Source: JAKEGN01 sp964465665
GTDB lineage: Bacteria > Pseudomonadota > Gammaproteobacteria > Steroidobacterales > Woeseiaceae
DNA: 18,491 nt
Reading direction: 5' to 3'
Assembly (NCBI GenBank): GCA_964465665.1
Contig: CAYXKM010000228.1
Location: forward strand, 1-18,491
Below, in pieces: positions 6,207 to 13,467 of this stretch (position 1 is its first letter; every line of letters starts with the position of its first letter). Under the pieces are notes generated by a model. That model did not search any database. It worked only from the letters and a program-made list of their open reading frames with translations, and was not told where the DNA came from. Position numbers and translations under genes: made by a program.

Positions 6207-8942
6207 TTACTGACTCAGCGCTTTGCCATCCACGTCCAGCAGCGAGATCTCGCCCAGTTCCAGCTCGCGGATCGAGGATTCAACTTTCTGCCTGTCTCCG
6301 ACCACGACCCAGATCATCTGCTCCGGCTTGATCACATCGCCTGCGGAGGCAGAAATCTGCTCGACGGAGAGATTGCGCACGCTGTCCGCATAGGTGTCCC
6401 AGTAGTCGTCGGCAAGATCGAAATCGACGATTTCGCCGATATCGCGCAGCACCGAGGCGGCGGTCTCCCAGCGACCGGGCAGGCTGAGCGTGTTGTTGGC
6501 CTTGACCTTGTTCATCTCGTCGTCGGTCGCCGGGCTATCCCCGAGATACTCCGTCAGTTCGCGACGAATCTCGGTCATGGACTCCCGGGTCTTGTCGGTC
6601 TGCACCGGCGCATAAACGATGAACGGCCGCTGACCGCGAGTATCGAGCAGCAGCGACTGCGCGCCATAGGACCAGTGCTTGTCTTCCCGCAGGTTCATGT
6701 TGATGCGCGAGGTAAAACTGCCGCCGAGAATTTCGTTCATCGTTTCGATGGCAATTTCATTTCCTTGGCCAACCGCCGGGGCAACGTTCGCGGCAAAAAT
6801 GATCGATTGCTCCGATCCCGGCCGATCGATCAGGTATACGCGCTCGCGATGCTGCAGGGAAACGTCAGCAATATTCTTGGTGGGAACCGTGCCGGTTTTC
6901 CAGGTGCCGAAGAGTTTCTCCAGTTTCGGCTTGATCTCGGCCATGGTGGTATCGCCGACGACAATCATGGTGGCGTTATTAGGCTTGAACCACGTGGCGT
7001 GGTAGTCGACCAGGGACTGGCGTGAGATCCGGGCCACGGATTCCTCGGTGCCCGAGCCGGTCAGCGGCAGTGCGTACGCGTGACCTTCGCCGTAGAGCAG
7101 CGCCGGAAAAATTCGCAGAGCCAGGCCGACGGGTCGGGTCTTTTCCTGTTTGATCTGTGCAAGCGAGGCCTTGCGAAGGCGCTCAAGATCTTGTTCCGGA
7201 AACGAGGGATTCAGGATCACGTCAGCGTATATTGCGAGCGACGCATCCAGGTTCTCGGTCAGCGCACTCAGGGTGACACGCGACGAGTCGATACCCGAGC
7301 CGGTGCCGATCGCTGCGCCGAGCCTGTCGAGTTCATCGCTGATTTGCAGTGAGGTGCGTTTCCGCGTTCCCTCATCGAGCATAGCCATGGCGAGGCTGGA
7401 AGTACCCGGCTCGGCGAACTGATCAGCCGCAAAGCCGGCATCGAGTTGCATGCTGATGTTGACGGCAGGGATGGCATCGCGCGTGGCGACTATGACTTCC
7501 ATGCCGTTCTTGAGATTTCCGCGTTCGAACGGCGTGAATGACACGTCCGGAAACGTCGTCGTCTCCGGCACCGCCGACCTGTCGACACCTGCTCCGCTCG
7601 CCGTCAACTCGGGAAACGGGTGCACTTCGAGGTGGTAGGCGCCGGCGCCCAGCCACCGGCGCGCGGCGCCGATCACCGTCAGCGGCGTCGCCGCCTCGAA
7701 ACGCTCGAGCGAGGTGCGGTAGAAACCGGGGTTGCCGGCGTAAACAGCGTTCTCGGCAAGGATGTCCGATTTGCCGCCGAATCCACCGACCTGTTCGATG
7801 CCGCGAACGAAGCCGGATTTCATCTGTGCCTTGACCCGGTCGAGTTCATCCTGGGTCAGTCCCGAGTCGAGAAAGCGCTGCAATTCTTCATTCAGCACTG
7901 CTTCGACCCTGGCAAGGTCGCCGCCCGGCTGCGCAGATGCCTGCAACAGATACAACCCGCCGATTTCGCCGGCGAACTGCCATGAGCCGACGTCGGTCGC
8001 TATCTGATCCGTGTATACCAGCCTTTTGTACAGGCGCGAGTTCTTGCCCGAAGTCAGAACGGCATCGGCCAGTTGCAGGAGATCCGCATCCTCCGACACA
8101 AACTGCGGTGCGCCCCAAACCTTGTAAATCCTGGCTTGTGGCACGCGGTCCTGCATCACCTGGCGTTTGTCGCGATCGAGGCGAAATTCCCAGGACTGGT
8201 ACTTGGCAATCGGCGGGCCGGGGGGAATGTCGCCGAAATACTGTTTGACCTTGGCCAGTGCCTGTTCCGGTTCGATATCGCCGGCGATCACGAGCACTGC
8301 GTTGTTGGGTCCGTAATAGTTCTTGAACCACTCGTGAACATCCTCGACGCTGGCAGCGTCGAGATCCTCCATCGAGCCGATCGGCAGCCACGAATACGGG
8401 TGGCCGGCCGGAAACAGGTTCGCGACGATGTGATTGAACACGAGTCCGTAAGGTTGATCTTCTCCCTGGCGTTTTTCGTTCTGTACAACCCCGCGTTGCT
8501 CGTCGAGCCGATCCTGCGAAACGGCACCGAGCAGGTGGCCCATGCGATCGGACTCCATCCACAGGGCCATATCGAGGGCCGTATTCGGCACGTTCGCAAA
8601 ATAGTTGGTGCGATCGAAATTAGTCGTGCCGTTCATGTTGGTGGCGCCGACCTTTTCGAACGGGCCGAAATATTCGTCGTTGTAGTTCTCGCTGCCGTTG
8701 AACATCAGGTGCTCGAACAGATGAGCAAAACCTGTTTTGCCGGCTTTTTCGTTCTTGGAACCGACGTGATACCAGAGATTGACTGCGACGATCGGCGCTT
8801 TGCGATCCTGGTGCACGATCAGGCGCAGTCCATTGTCCAACGTGTATTCCGTGAAGGTAATATTGACATCGCTCGCATAGGTGTTACCGGTCAGCAGAAT
8901 ACAAACGGCAATCGAGCAGACTTTCAGACGGCGTATGTTCAT
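6207..8942 (-). CDS. Secreted M16 family zinc metallopeptidase, two-domain (pitrilysin/processing-peptidase type)
   Basis: The 911-residue product begins with a Sec signal peptide (MNIRRLKVCSIAVCILLTGN, cleavage probably after TYA at residue 23), so it acts in the periplasm or outside. The N-terminal M16 domain carries the inverted zinc motif HLFEH (H74, E77, H78), with the third ligand probably E156 in VVQNEKRQ. The second M16 domain starts near residue 475 (FERGNLKNGMEVIV) and has no HxxEH, which is normal for the inactive half; it keeps the family's R...Y element near RINMNLREDKHWSYG. Family role: degradation of peptides. The start was taken at 8942 because an in-frame ATG at 9020 would place 26 unrelated residues before the signal peptide. 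It is divergent from pip, another peptidase, with 104 bp between them. Confidence 0.93.
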   Translation of the reverse strand: MNIRRLKVCSIAVCILLTGNTYASDVNITFTEYTLDNGLRLIVHQDRKAPIVAVNLWYHVGSKNEKAGKTGFAHLFEHLMFNGSENYNDEYFGPFEKVGATNMNGTTNFDRTNYFANVPNTALDMALWMESDRMGHLLGAVSQDRLDEQRGVVQNEKRQGEDQPYGLVFNHIVANLFPAGHPYSWLPIGSMEDLDAASVEDVHEWFKNYYGPNNAVLVIAGDIEPEQALAKVKQYFGDIPPGPPIAKYQSWEFRLDRDKRQVMQDRVPQARIYKVWGAPQFVSEDADLLQLADAVLTSGKNSRLYKRLVYTDQIATDVGSWQFAGEIGGLYLLQASAQPGGDLARVEAVLNEELQRFLDSGLTQDELDRVKAQMKSGFVRGIEQVGGFGGKSDILAENAVYAGNPGFYRTSLERFEAATPLTVIGAARRWLGAGAYHLEVHPFPELTASGAGVDRSAVPETTTFPDVSFTPFERGNLKNGMEVIVATRDAIPAVNISMQLDAGFAADQFAEPGTSSLAMAMLDEGTRKRTSLQISDELDRLGAAIGTGSGIDSSRVTLSALTENLDASLAIYADVILNPSFPEQDLERLRKASLAQIKQEKTRPVGLALRIFPALLYGEGHAYALPLTGSGTEESVARISRQSLVDYHATWFKPNNATMIVVGDTTMAEIKPKLEKLFGTWKTGTVPTKNIADVSLQHRERVYLIDRPGSEQSIIFAANVAPAVGQGNEIAIETMNEILGGSFTSRINMNLREDKHWSYGAQSLLLDTRGQRPFIVYAPVQTDKTRESMTEIRRELTEYLGDSPATDDEMNKVKANNTLSLPGRWETAASVLRDIGEIVDFDLADDYWDTYADSVRNLSVEQISASAGDVIKPEQMIWVVVGDRQKVESSIRELELGEISLLDVDGKALSQ

Positions 8943-9046
8943 TATTGGTCTCTTCAGAGCAGAGTTACGAGTGGAGTTTAGCCTAAAGACCGGGGACATC
9001 CGACAAGGTTCAATATCCATGGCTTTCCGAACATGAGACTTTCATA

Positions 9047-10033
9047 ATGCCCTCCATGCATGAACACACAACACGAAGAACCCTTTATCCGCCGATCGAA
9101 CCGGTCCGGACCGGCATGCTCGATGTGGGCGACGGCCATCGCCTGTATTACGAAGAGTGCGGCAGTCCGCACGGCAAACCGGTGGTGTTCCTGCACGGCG
9201 GGCCCGGCGGCGGCTGCAATGCCAACATGCGGCGGTTCTTCAATCCGGATGTCTACCGCATCGTGCTGTTCGACCAGCGCGGCAGCGGGCGTAGCACGCC
9301 GCATGCGAGTCTCGAAGCGAATACAACCTGGCACCTCGTAGACGATATCGAGATCCTCAGGGCGGCGTTGCAGGTCGATCAATGGCAGGTATTCGGCGGC
9401 TCCTGGGGCAGCACGCTGGCGCTGGCGTATGCCGAAAAACACCCGAAAAGGGTCAGCGAACTGGTGCTGCGCGGCATCTTTCTGATGCAGCAGTCCGAAC
9501 TGGACTGGCTGTACCGCTTCGGTACCAGCGAAATCTTTCCCGATTTGTGGCAGGAGTTCATCAAACCGATACCGCGATCGGAACGCCATGACCTGTTGCA
9601 GGCCTATCACAAGCGAGTCACCGGCAGCGATGCGAAACTGCGTCTCGACTCCGCGAAAGCGTGGTCATTGTGGGAGGGCTCGACGTTGACACTGCTTCCG
9701 GATCGGGCCCTGGCAGATTCGTTCACTGCCGATAACGTTGCGTTGGCGATGGCCAGGATCGAGACGCACTATTTCATCAACAAGGGTTTCCTGCAGGAAC
9801 GACAGTTGTTGCACGATATCGGCAAGGTTCGCAGCATCCCGGCAGTGATCGTGCACGGCCGTTACGACGTGCTGTGCCCGGCCAGCTCGGCGTGGACGTT
9901 GTCGAAAGCCTGGCCGGAGGCGGTACTTCGCATCGTGCCGGATGCCGGCCATTCGGCGTTCGAACCGGGCAACGTGCATGAACTGGTCATGGCAACGGAT
10001 ACGTTTGCGACCCGCCAGGGGCGCCAGCATTGA
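9047..10033 (+). CDS. pip: Proline iminopeptidase (prolyl aminopeptidase, S33 family)
   Basis: Alpha/beta-hydrolase of 328 residues that removes N-terminal proline from peptides, in the cytoplasm (no signal peptide). The S33 signature is clear: oxyanion region HGGPGGG (50-56), DQRGSGRS (76-83), nucleophile S119 in GGSWGS, the acid D274 in HGRYDVLCP and the base H302 in DAGHSAFEP. The N-terminal LYPPIEPVRTGMLDV is typical of the bacterial monomeric enzyme. The start at 9047 has a weak GAGA upstream; ATG 9056 is an alternative that removes three residues. The stop overlaps the TTG start of the dihydroorotase gene by four bases, so the two are cotranscribed and probably translationally coupled, although no pathway link between proline peptides and pyrimidines is known to me. 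Confidence 0.95.
   Translation: MPSMHEHTTRRTLYPPIEPVRTGMLDVGDGHRLYYEECGSPHGKPVVFLHGGPGGGCNANMRRFFNPDVYRIVLFDQRGSGRSTPHASLEANTTWHLVDDIEILRAALQVDQWQVFGGSWGSTLALAYAEKHPKRVSELVLRGIFLMQQSELDWLYRFGTSEIFPDLWQEFIKPIPRSERHDLLQAYHKRVTGSDAKLRLDSAKAWSLWEGSTLTLLPDRALADSFTADNVALAMARIETHYFINKGFLQERQLLHDIGKVRSIPAVIVHGRYDVLCPASSAWTLSKAWPEAVLRIVPDAGHSAFEPGNVHELVMATDTFATRQGRQH
10017..10021 (+). promoter_or_regulatory. Shine-Dalgarno site supporting the TTG start of pyrC
   Basis: AGGGG lies eight bases before TTG 10030. The next in-frame ATG is codon 56, downstream of the conserved N-terminal beta-sandwich and within the start of the barrel, so it cannot be the true start. This makes TTG the supported initiation codon. 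Confidence 0.7.
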
Positions 10034-11370
10034 CGAAGCGGCTGATCAGTAACGCGCGACTGGTCAATGAAGGCGAAATCCGCGAAGTGGATGTCCTCAT
10101 TGCCGGCGACAGGATCGAAAAAATCGCGGCGCGCATCAGTGCGCCGGAGAATGCCAGCGTAATTGATGCGGCAGGCAAGTACCTGTTGCCGGGAATGATC
10201 GACGACCAGGTGCATTTTCGCGAACCCGGCCTGACCAACAAGGGCGATCTCGCCACCGAATCGGCGGCAGCCGCATCCGGCGGCGTGACCAGCTTCATGG
10301 ACATGCCGAACGTCAATCCGCAGACCACGACGCGTGCAGCACTCGCCGACAAGTACCGGATTGCCGAAGGCCGCTGTTCGGCCAACTACGGTTTTTACCT
10401 CGGTGCGACCAATCGCAACATCGATGAAATCCGGGCGCTGCAGGTGGGGGAAGCCGCCGGCATCAAGGCATTCATGGGCGCATCCACCGGCGACATGCTG
10501 GTCGACAGCCCGGAAGTGCTGGAGCAGTTGTTCGCCGACGCGCCGGTGATCGTGTTGACCCATTGCGAGCATACGCCGACGATTCGTGACAACGAGGCGC
10601 GAGCGAAAGCGGAATTCGGTGAAAACGTGCCGATATCGGAACATCCGCGCATTCGCTCCGCGCAGGCTTGCCTCGCTTCCTCCAGTCTTGCCACGGATCT
10701 TGCGCGCCGCCACGGCTCGCTTCTGCACGTGCTGCACCTGACGACGGCCATCGAGATGGCATTGTTTTCACGCGCGCACCGCAACGACAAACGCATCACG
10801 GCCGAAGTCTGCGTGCACCATCTGTGGTTCGATGAGGGCCGGTACACGGATCTCGGCGCGCGTATCAAATGCAACCCGGCCATCAAGACCGCGCAGGACC
10901 GGCAGGCGCTGATCAAGGCGGTCAACGACGGCCGTATCGACGTGATTGCCACCGACCACGCACCGCACACCTCCAGCGAAAAAAAGAAAAGCTATTTCAA
11001 AGCGCCCGCCGGGCTGCCGCTGGTGCAACATGCGCTGCAGACCCTTTTCGATCTTGTTGCCCGGGAAGAGCTGACGCCCGAATTAGTCGTCGAGAAGACC
11101 AGCCACGCGGTCGCAGACATCTTCGGCATCGCCGAACGCGGTTATGTGCGCGAAGGCTACTTTGCCGATCTTGTATTGCTGGACCCGAACGCACCTTACA
11201 ACGTCAATTCGACAAATCTGCTGGCGAAATGCCACTGGTCGCCGTTCGAGGGGCATACATTTTCCAGCAGTATCGATACCACCATCGTGAACGGCGAGAT
11301 CGCATACAGCGGCGGATCGCTGACCGGGCAAATTGCCGGACGCAAACTGGAATTCACGCGGGCCCGCTGA
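10030..11370 (+). CDS. pyrC: Dihydroorotase (class I-like, GMIDDQVHFREPG type)
   Basis: Amidohydrolase of 446 residues catalysing reversible cyclisation of carbamoyl-aspartate to dihydroorotate in pyrimidine synthesis. Length and motifs fit the TIGR00857-type dihydroorotase branch rather than the short E. coli PyrC. Metal-site candidates are H62 in DDQVHFREPG, K146 in GIKAFMGASTG (the lysine carboxylated in many relatives), H178 in LTHCEH, H236 in HVLHLTTA and D309 in ATDHAPH. The usual HxH has glutamine at the first position (Q60), a variant I recall from a group of bacterial dihydroorotases including those of Bacteroidetes. It starts with TTG overlapping the pip stop (TTGA). Allantoinase or hydantoinase is the alternative, but the DHAPH and SEHP elements favour dihydroorotase. 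Confidence 0.9.
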   Translation: MTKRLISNARLVNEGEIREVDVLIAGDRIEKIAARISAPENASVIDAAGKYLLPGMIDDQVHFREPGLTNKGDLATESAAAASGGVTSFMDMPNVNPQTTTRAALADKYRIAEGRCSANYGFYLGATNRNIDEIRALQVGEAAGIKAFMGASTGDMLVDSPEVLEQLFADAPVIVLTHCEHTPTIRDNEARAKAEFGENVPISEHPRIRSAQACLASSSLATDLARRHGSLLHVLHLTTAIEMALFSRAHRNDKRITAEVCVHHLWFDEGRYTDLGARIKCNPAIKTAQDRQALIKAVNDGRIDVIATDHAPHTSSEKKKSYFKAPAGLPLVQHALQTLFDLVAREELTPELVVEKTSHAVADIFGIAERGYVREGYFADLVLLDPNAPYNVNSTNLLAKCHWSPFEGHTFSSSIDTTIVNGEIAYSGGSLTGQIAGRKLEFTRAR

Positions 11371-11471
11371 GCGATACCTGCAATTTTCCGTGGGGTTTCA
11401 TCGGCTCGGGAGTCGGGTTTCGGCGACAATCGGGCGCGCCGGATGGCCGGCGGAAAGGTCGTTTAAAACTG

Positions 11472-11499
11472 TTTACTTTCCGGCAGACCCCGTTATGCT
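11472..11499 (+). promoter_or_regulatory. Possible sigma-70 promoter for the kor operon
   Basis: TTTACT (11472-11477) and TATGCT (11494-11499) match the -35 and -10 consensus at four of six positions each, with a 16-bp spacer, in an AT-richer patch of the 198-bp gap after pyrC. The predicted start of transcription near 11506 gives a leader of about 60 bases. A GC-rich hairpin CGCCGG/CCGGCG lies just upstream at 11437-11452 and could weakly separate this operon from pyrC. Moderate matches only. Confidence 0.4.
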
Positions 11500-11568
11500 A
11501 ATCGCAATTGCCTTCTCCCTCTGGCCCTATCGGAATACTGCGTGCTCGCGCCCGCTTTCTGCCCTTGA

Positions 11569-13383
11569 ATGAAGCCAACTGACACCGCTAACCCGGATTA
11601 CTTCCACAAAGTCGTCGATTGCCAGTGGGCCTGTCCTGCTCATACCGATGTGCCGAATTACATCCGGATGATTGCCCAGGGCCGATTCTCGGACGCTTAC
11701 ATGCTGAACCGGGAATCGAACGTATTTCCCGGCATTCTCGGTCGCGTTTGCGATCGTCCCTGCGAACCAGCCTGCCGCCGCGGTCGTGTCGAAGACAAGC
11801 CGGTGGCGATCTGCCGGTTGAAACGCGTAGCCGCCGATCACCGGGACGATATCCGCGACCGGTTGCCGAAAGCGCCGAAAAAGAAGAACGGCAAAAAAGT
11901 GGCCCTGATCGGCGCCGGCTGTGCATCGCTCACTGTGGCCAATGACCTGCTGCCGCTTGGTTACGAAGTCACGATATTCGAAGCTCTGGAAACCACGGGC
12001 GGGCTTATGCGGACCAATATCCCGCGCTTTCGCCTGCCGCCCAAGGTTCTGGACGAGGAAATTTCATACATTGTCGACATGGGCGCAGACCTGTATCTCA
12101 ATCATCGTATCGAGAGCCTGAAAGAGCTGCTCGACGGAGGTCAGTTCGACGCGGTGTTCGTCGGTACCGGCGCGCCACGCGGCAAGGAACTCATACTTCC
12201 CGGACGTTTCGACACGCAAAACGTGCACATCGGGATCGAATGGCTGGAGTCCGTCGCCTTCGAACATATCGAATCGATCGGCGAGAAAGTTCTGATCATC
12301 GGCGTCGGCAATACGGCGATGGATTGCTGCCGCACGTCGCTCCGGCTCGGCGCGAAGCAGGTCAAGGTCATGGCGCGAAAGCCGCGTGGATATTTCAAAG
12401 CCTCGACCTGGGAGCTCGAAGACGCCGAAGAAGAAAATGTCGAGATCATCGTCAATCACGCACCGAAGCACTTCGTGCTCGAGAAAGGCAAGCTGGTCGG
12501 CATGATGTTCGACAAAATGGAATACAAGATCGACGACAAGGGCCAGATCGACCGCGGCACACCGGTGGGCGAGGTGATGATCCCCTGTGACGATGTGATC
12601 CTTGCCATAGGCCAGGACAACGCGTTCCCCTGGATAGAGAGAGATATCGGTATAGAGTTCAACGACTGGGACTGCCCGATCGTCGACGAGAAAACGATGA
12701 TGTCGGCACGCGAGGGCGTATTCTTCGGCGGCGATTCGGCCTTCGGACCGAAAAACATCATCTGGGCGGTCGCCCACGGGCATGAAGCGGCCATTTCGAT
12801 GCACCGCTACTGTCACTCGCTGGACATACAAGAGCGGCTGCCGCGAGGTCTGAACCTCGCCAGCCAGAAGATGGGCATGCACGAGTGGAGTTTTTCGAAC
12901 AATTATGATCCGGTTGAACGCCGCCTGATGCCGCATGTCGATCTCAGGGAACGATTCAAGAAACTGAATATCGAAGTGGAGCTGGGTTTTACCCTGGAGC
13001 AGACGGTCCAGGAAGTCGAACGTTGTCTCAATTGCGATATCCAGACCGTGTTTACCGCCAAGCTGTGCATCGAATGCGACGCCTGCATCGATATCTGCCC
13101 GGTGAATTGCCTGACGATGACGGCAAACGGCGAAGAGCATGAACTGCGCACGAGGTTGTCGGCACCGGCCGAGAACCTGACGCAGCCGTTTTTCGTTTCG
13201 GAGCCGCTGCCGCCGACCGGCCGGGTCATGGTCAAGGACGAGGACCTCTGCGTGCACTGCAGTCTGTGTGCCGAACGCTGCCCGACCGGCGCCTGGGACA
13301 TGCAGAAGTCGACCGTCCTCATCCCATATGCCCGGGACGAGTCGCTGCCTGCGCCAGGACGGCGGAGGGCGACTGCGGCTTAG
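11569..13383 (+). CDS. GltD-like FAD/NAD(P)-dependent oxidoreductase with C-terminal 2[4Fe-4S] ferredoxin region, partner of KorAB
   Basis: The 604-residue product has four parts. An N-terminal Fer4_20-type cluster region carries cysteines C18 and C22 (DCQWACPAHTDVP) and C61, C65, C69 (GRVCDRPCEPACRRG). An FAD Rossmann site follows at 111-120, reading VALIGAGCAS instead of the usual GAGPAG. A NAD(P) Rossmann site at 241-250 reads VLIIGVGNTA. Near the C-terminus CLNCD (486-490), CIECDACIDICP (500-511) and CVHCSLCAERCP (561-572) give a two-cluster ferredoxin fold. It should pass electrons between NAD(P)H, flavin and Fe-S centres, serving the 2-oxoacid oxidoreductase encoded next. An in-frame TGA directly before the ATG (11566-11568) fixes the start, although no Shine-Dalgarno site is visible. 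It is not glutamate synthase itself, since no gltB is adjacent. Confidence 0.9.
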   Translation: MKPTDTANPDYFHKVVDCQWACPAHTDVPNYIRMIAQGRFSDAYMLNRESNVFPGILGRVCDRPCEPACRRGRVEDKPVAICRLKRVAADHRDDIRDRLPKAPKKKNGKKVALIGAGCASLTVANDLLPLGYEVTIFEALETTGGLMRTNIPRFRLPPKVLDEEISYIVDMGADLYLNHRIESLKELLDGGQFDAVFVGTGAPRGKELILPGRFDTQNVHIGIEWLESVAFEHIESIGEKVLIIGVGNTAMDCCRTSLRLGAKQVKVMARKPRGYFKASTWELEDAEEENVEIIVNHAPKHFVLEKGKLVGMMFDKMEYKIDDKGQIDRGTPVGEVMIPCDDVILAIGQDNAFPWIERDIGIEFNDWDCPIVDEKTMMSAREGVFFGGDSAFGPKNIIWAVAHGHEAAISMHRYCHSLDIQERLPRGLNLASQKMGMHEWSFSNNYDPVERRLMPHVDLRERFKKLNIEVELGFTLEQTVQEVERCLNCDIQTVFTAKLCIECDACIDICPVNCLTMTANGEEHELRTRLSAPAENLTQPFFVSEPLPPTGRVMVKDEDLCVHCSLCAERCPTGAWDMQKSTVLIPYARDESLPAPGRRRATAA

Positions 13384-13428
13384 CCGGGATCTTGCGGTCG
13401 GGGCGTGCCGGTTTCATCCGCGTTTAGT

Positions 13429-13447
13429 GCAGCGTCTGCTGCGGGTT
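13429..13447 (+). terminator. Weak hairpin with short T-run between the GltD-like gene and korA
   Basis: GCAGC (13429-13433), loop GTCT, GCTGC (13438-13442), then GGGTTTT. The five-pair stem and four Ts make at best a partial terminator. It could lower korA output relative to the upstream gene or be chance. It lies in the 84-bp gap between the two genes. Confidence 0.25.
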
Positions 13448-13453
13448 TTCGCT

Positions 13454-13457
13454 GAGG
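13454..13457 (+). promoter_or_regulatory. Shine-Dalgarno site for korA (GTG start)
   Basis: GAGG is ten bases before GTG 13468 and four before an in-frame TTG at 13462. GTG gives an N-terminus SRVNDVVIKIG, which matches how I recall homologues beginning, so it is preferred; the difference is two residues. Confidence 0.55.
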
Positions 13458-13467
13458 TAAGTTGTTC

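Noticed and set aside
6183..7025. 280-codon plus-strand frame, and another at 8073-8981, opposite the M16 peptidase
   Set aside because: Both are complementary to well-conserved M16 coding sequence and show typical antisense composition.
8943..9020. N-terminal extension of the M16 peptidase to ATG 9020
   Set aside because: It would put 26 unrelated residues before a clear signal peptide; the start at 8942 gives a proper secretory N-terminus.
12064..13257. 397-codon open frame on the minus strand opposite the GltD-like gene
   Set aside because: It mirrors a gene with complete FAD, NAD(P) and Fe-S motifs. The antisense product is His/Arg/Val-rich with no recognisable domain, as expected for shadows in GC-rich DNA.
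11569..13383. Calling the GltD-like gene glutamate synthase small subunit
   Set aside because: There is no gltB neighbour, it has an extra C-terminal two-cluster ferredoxin region and it is embedded in a kor operon.
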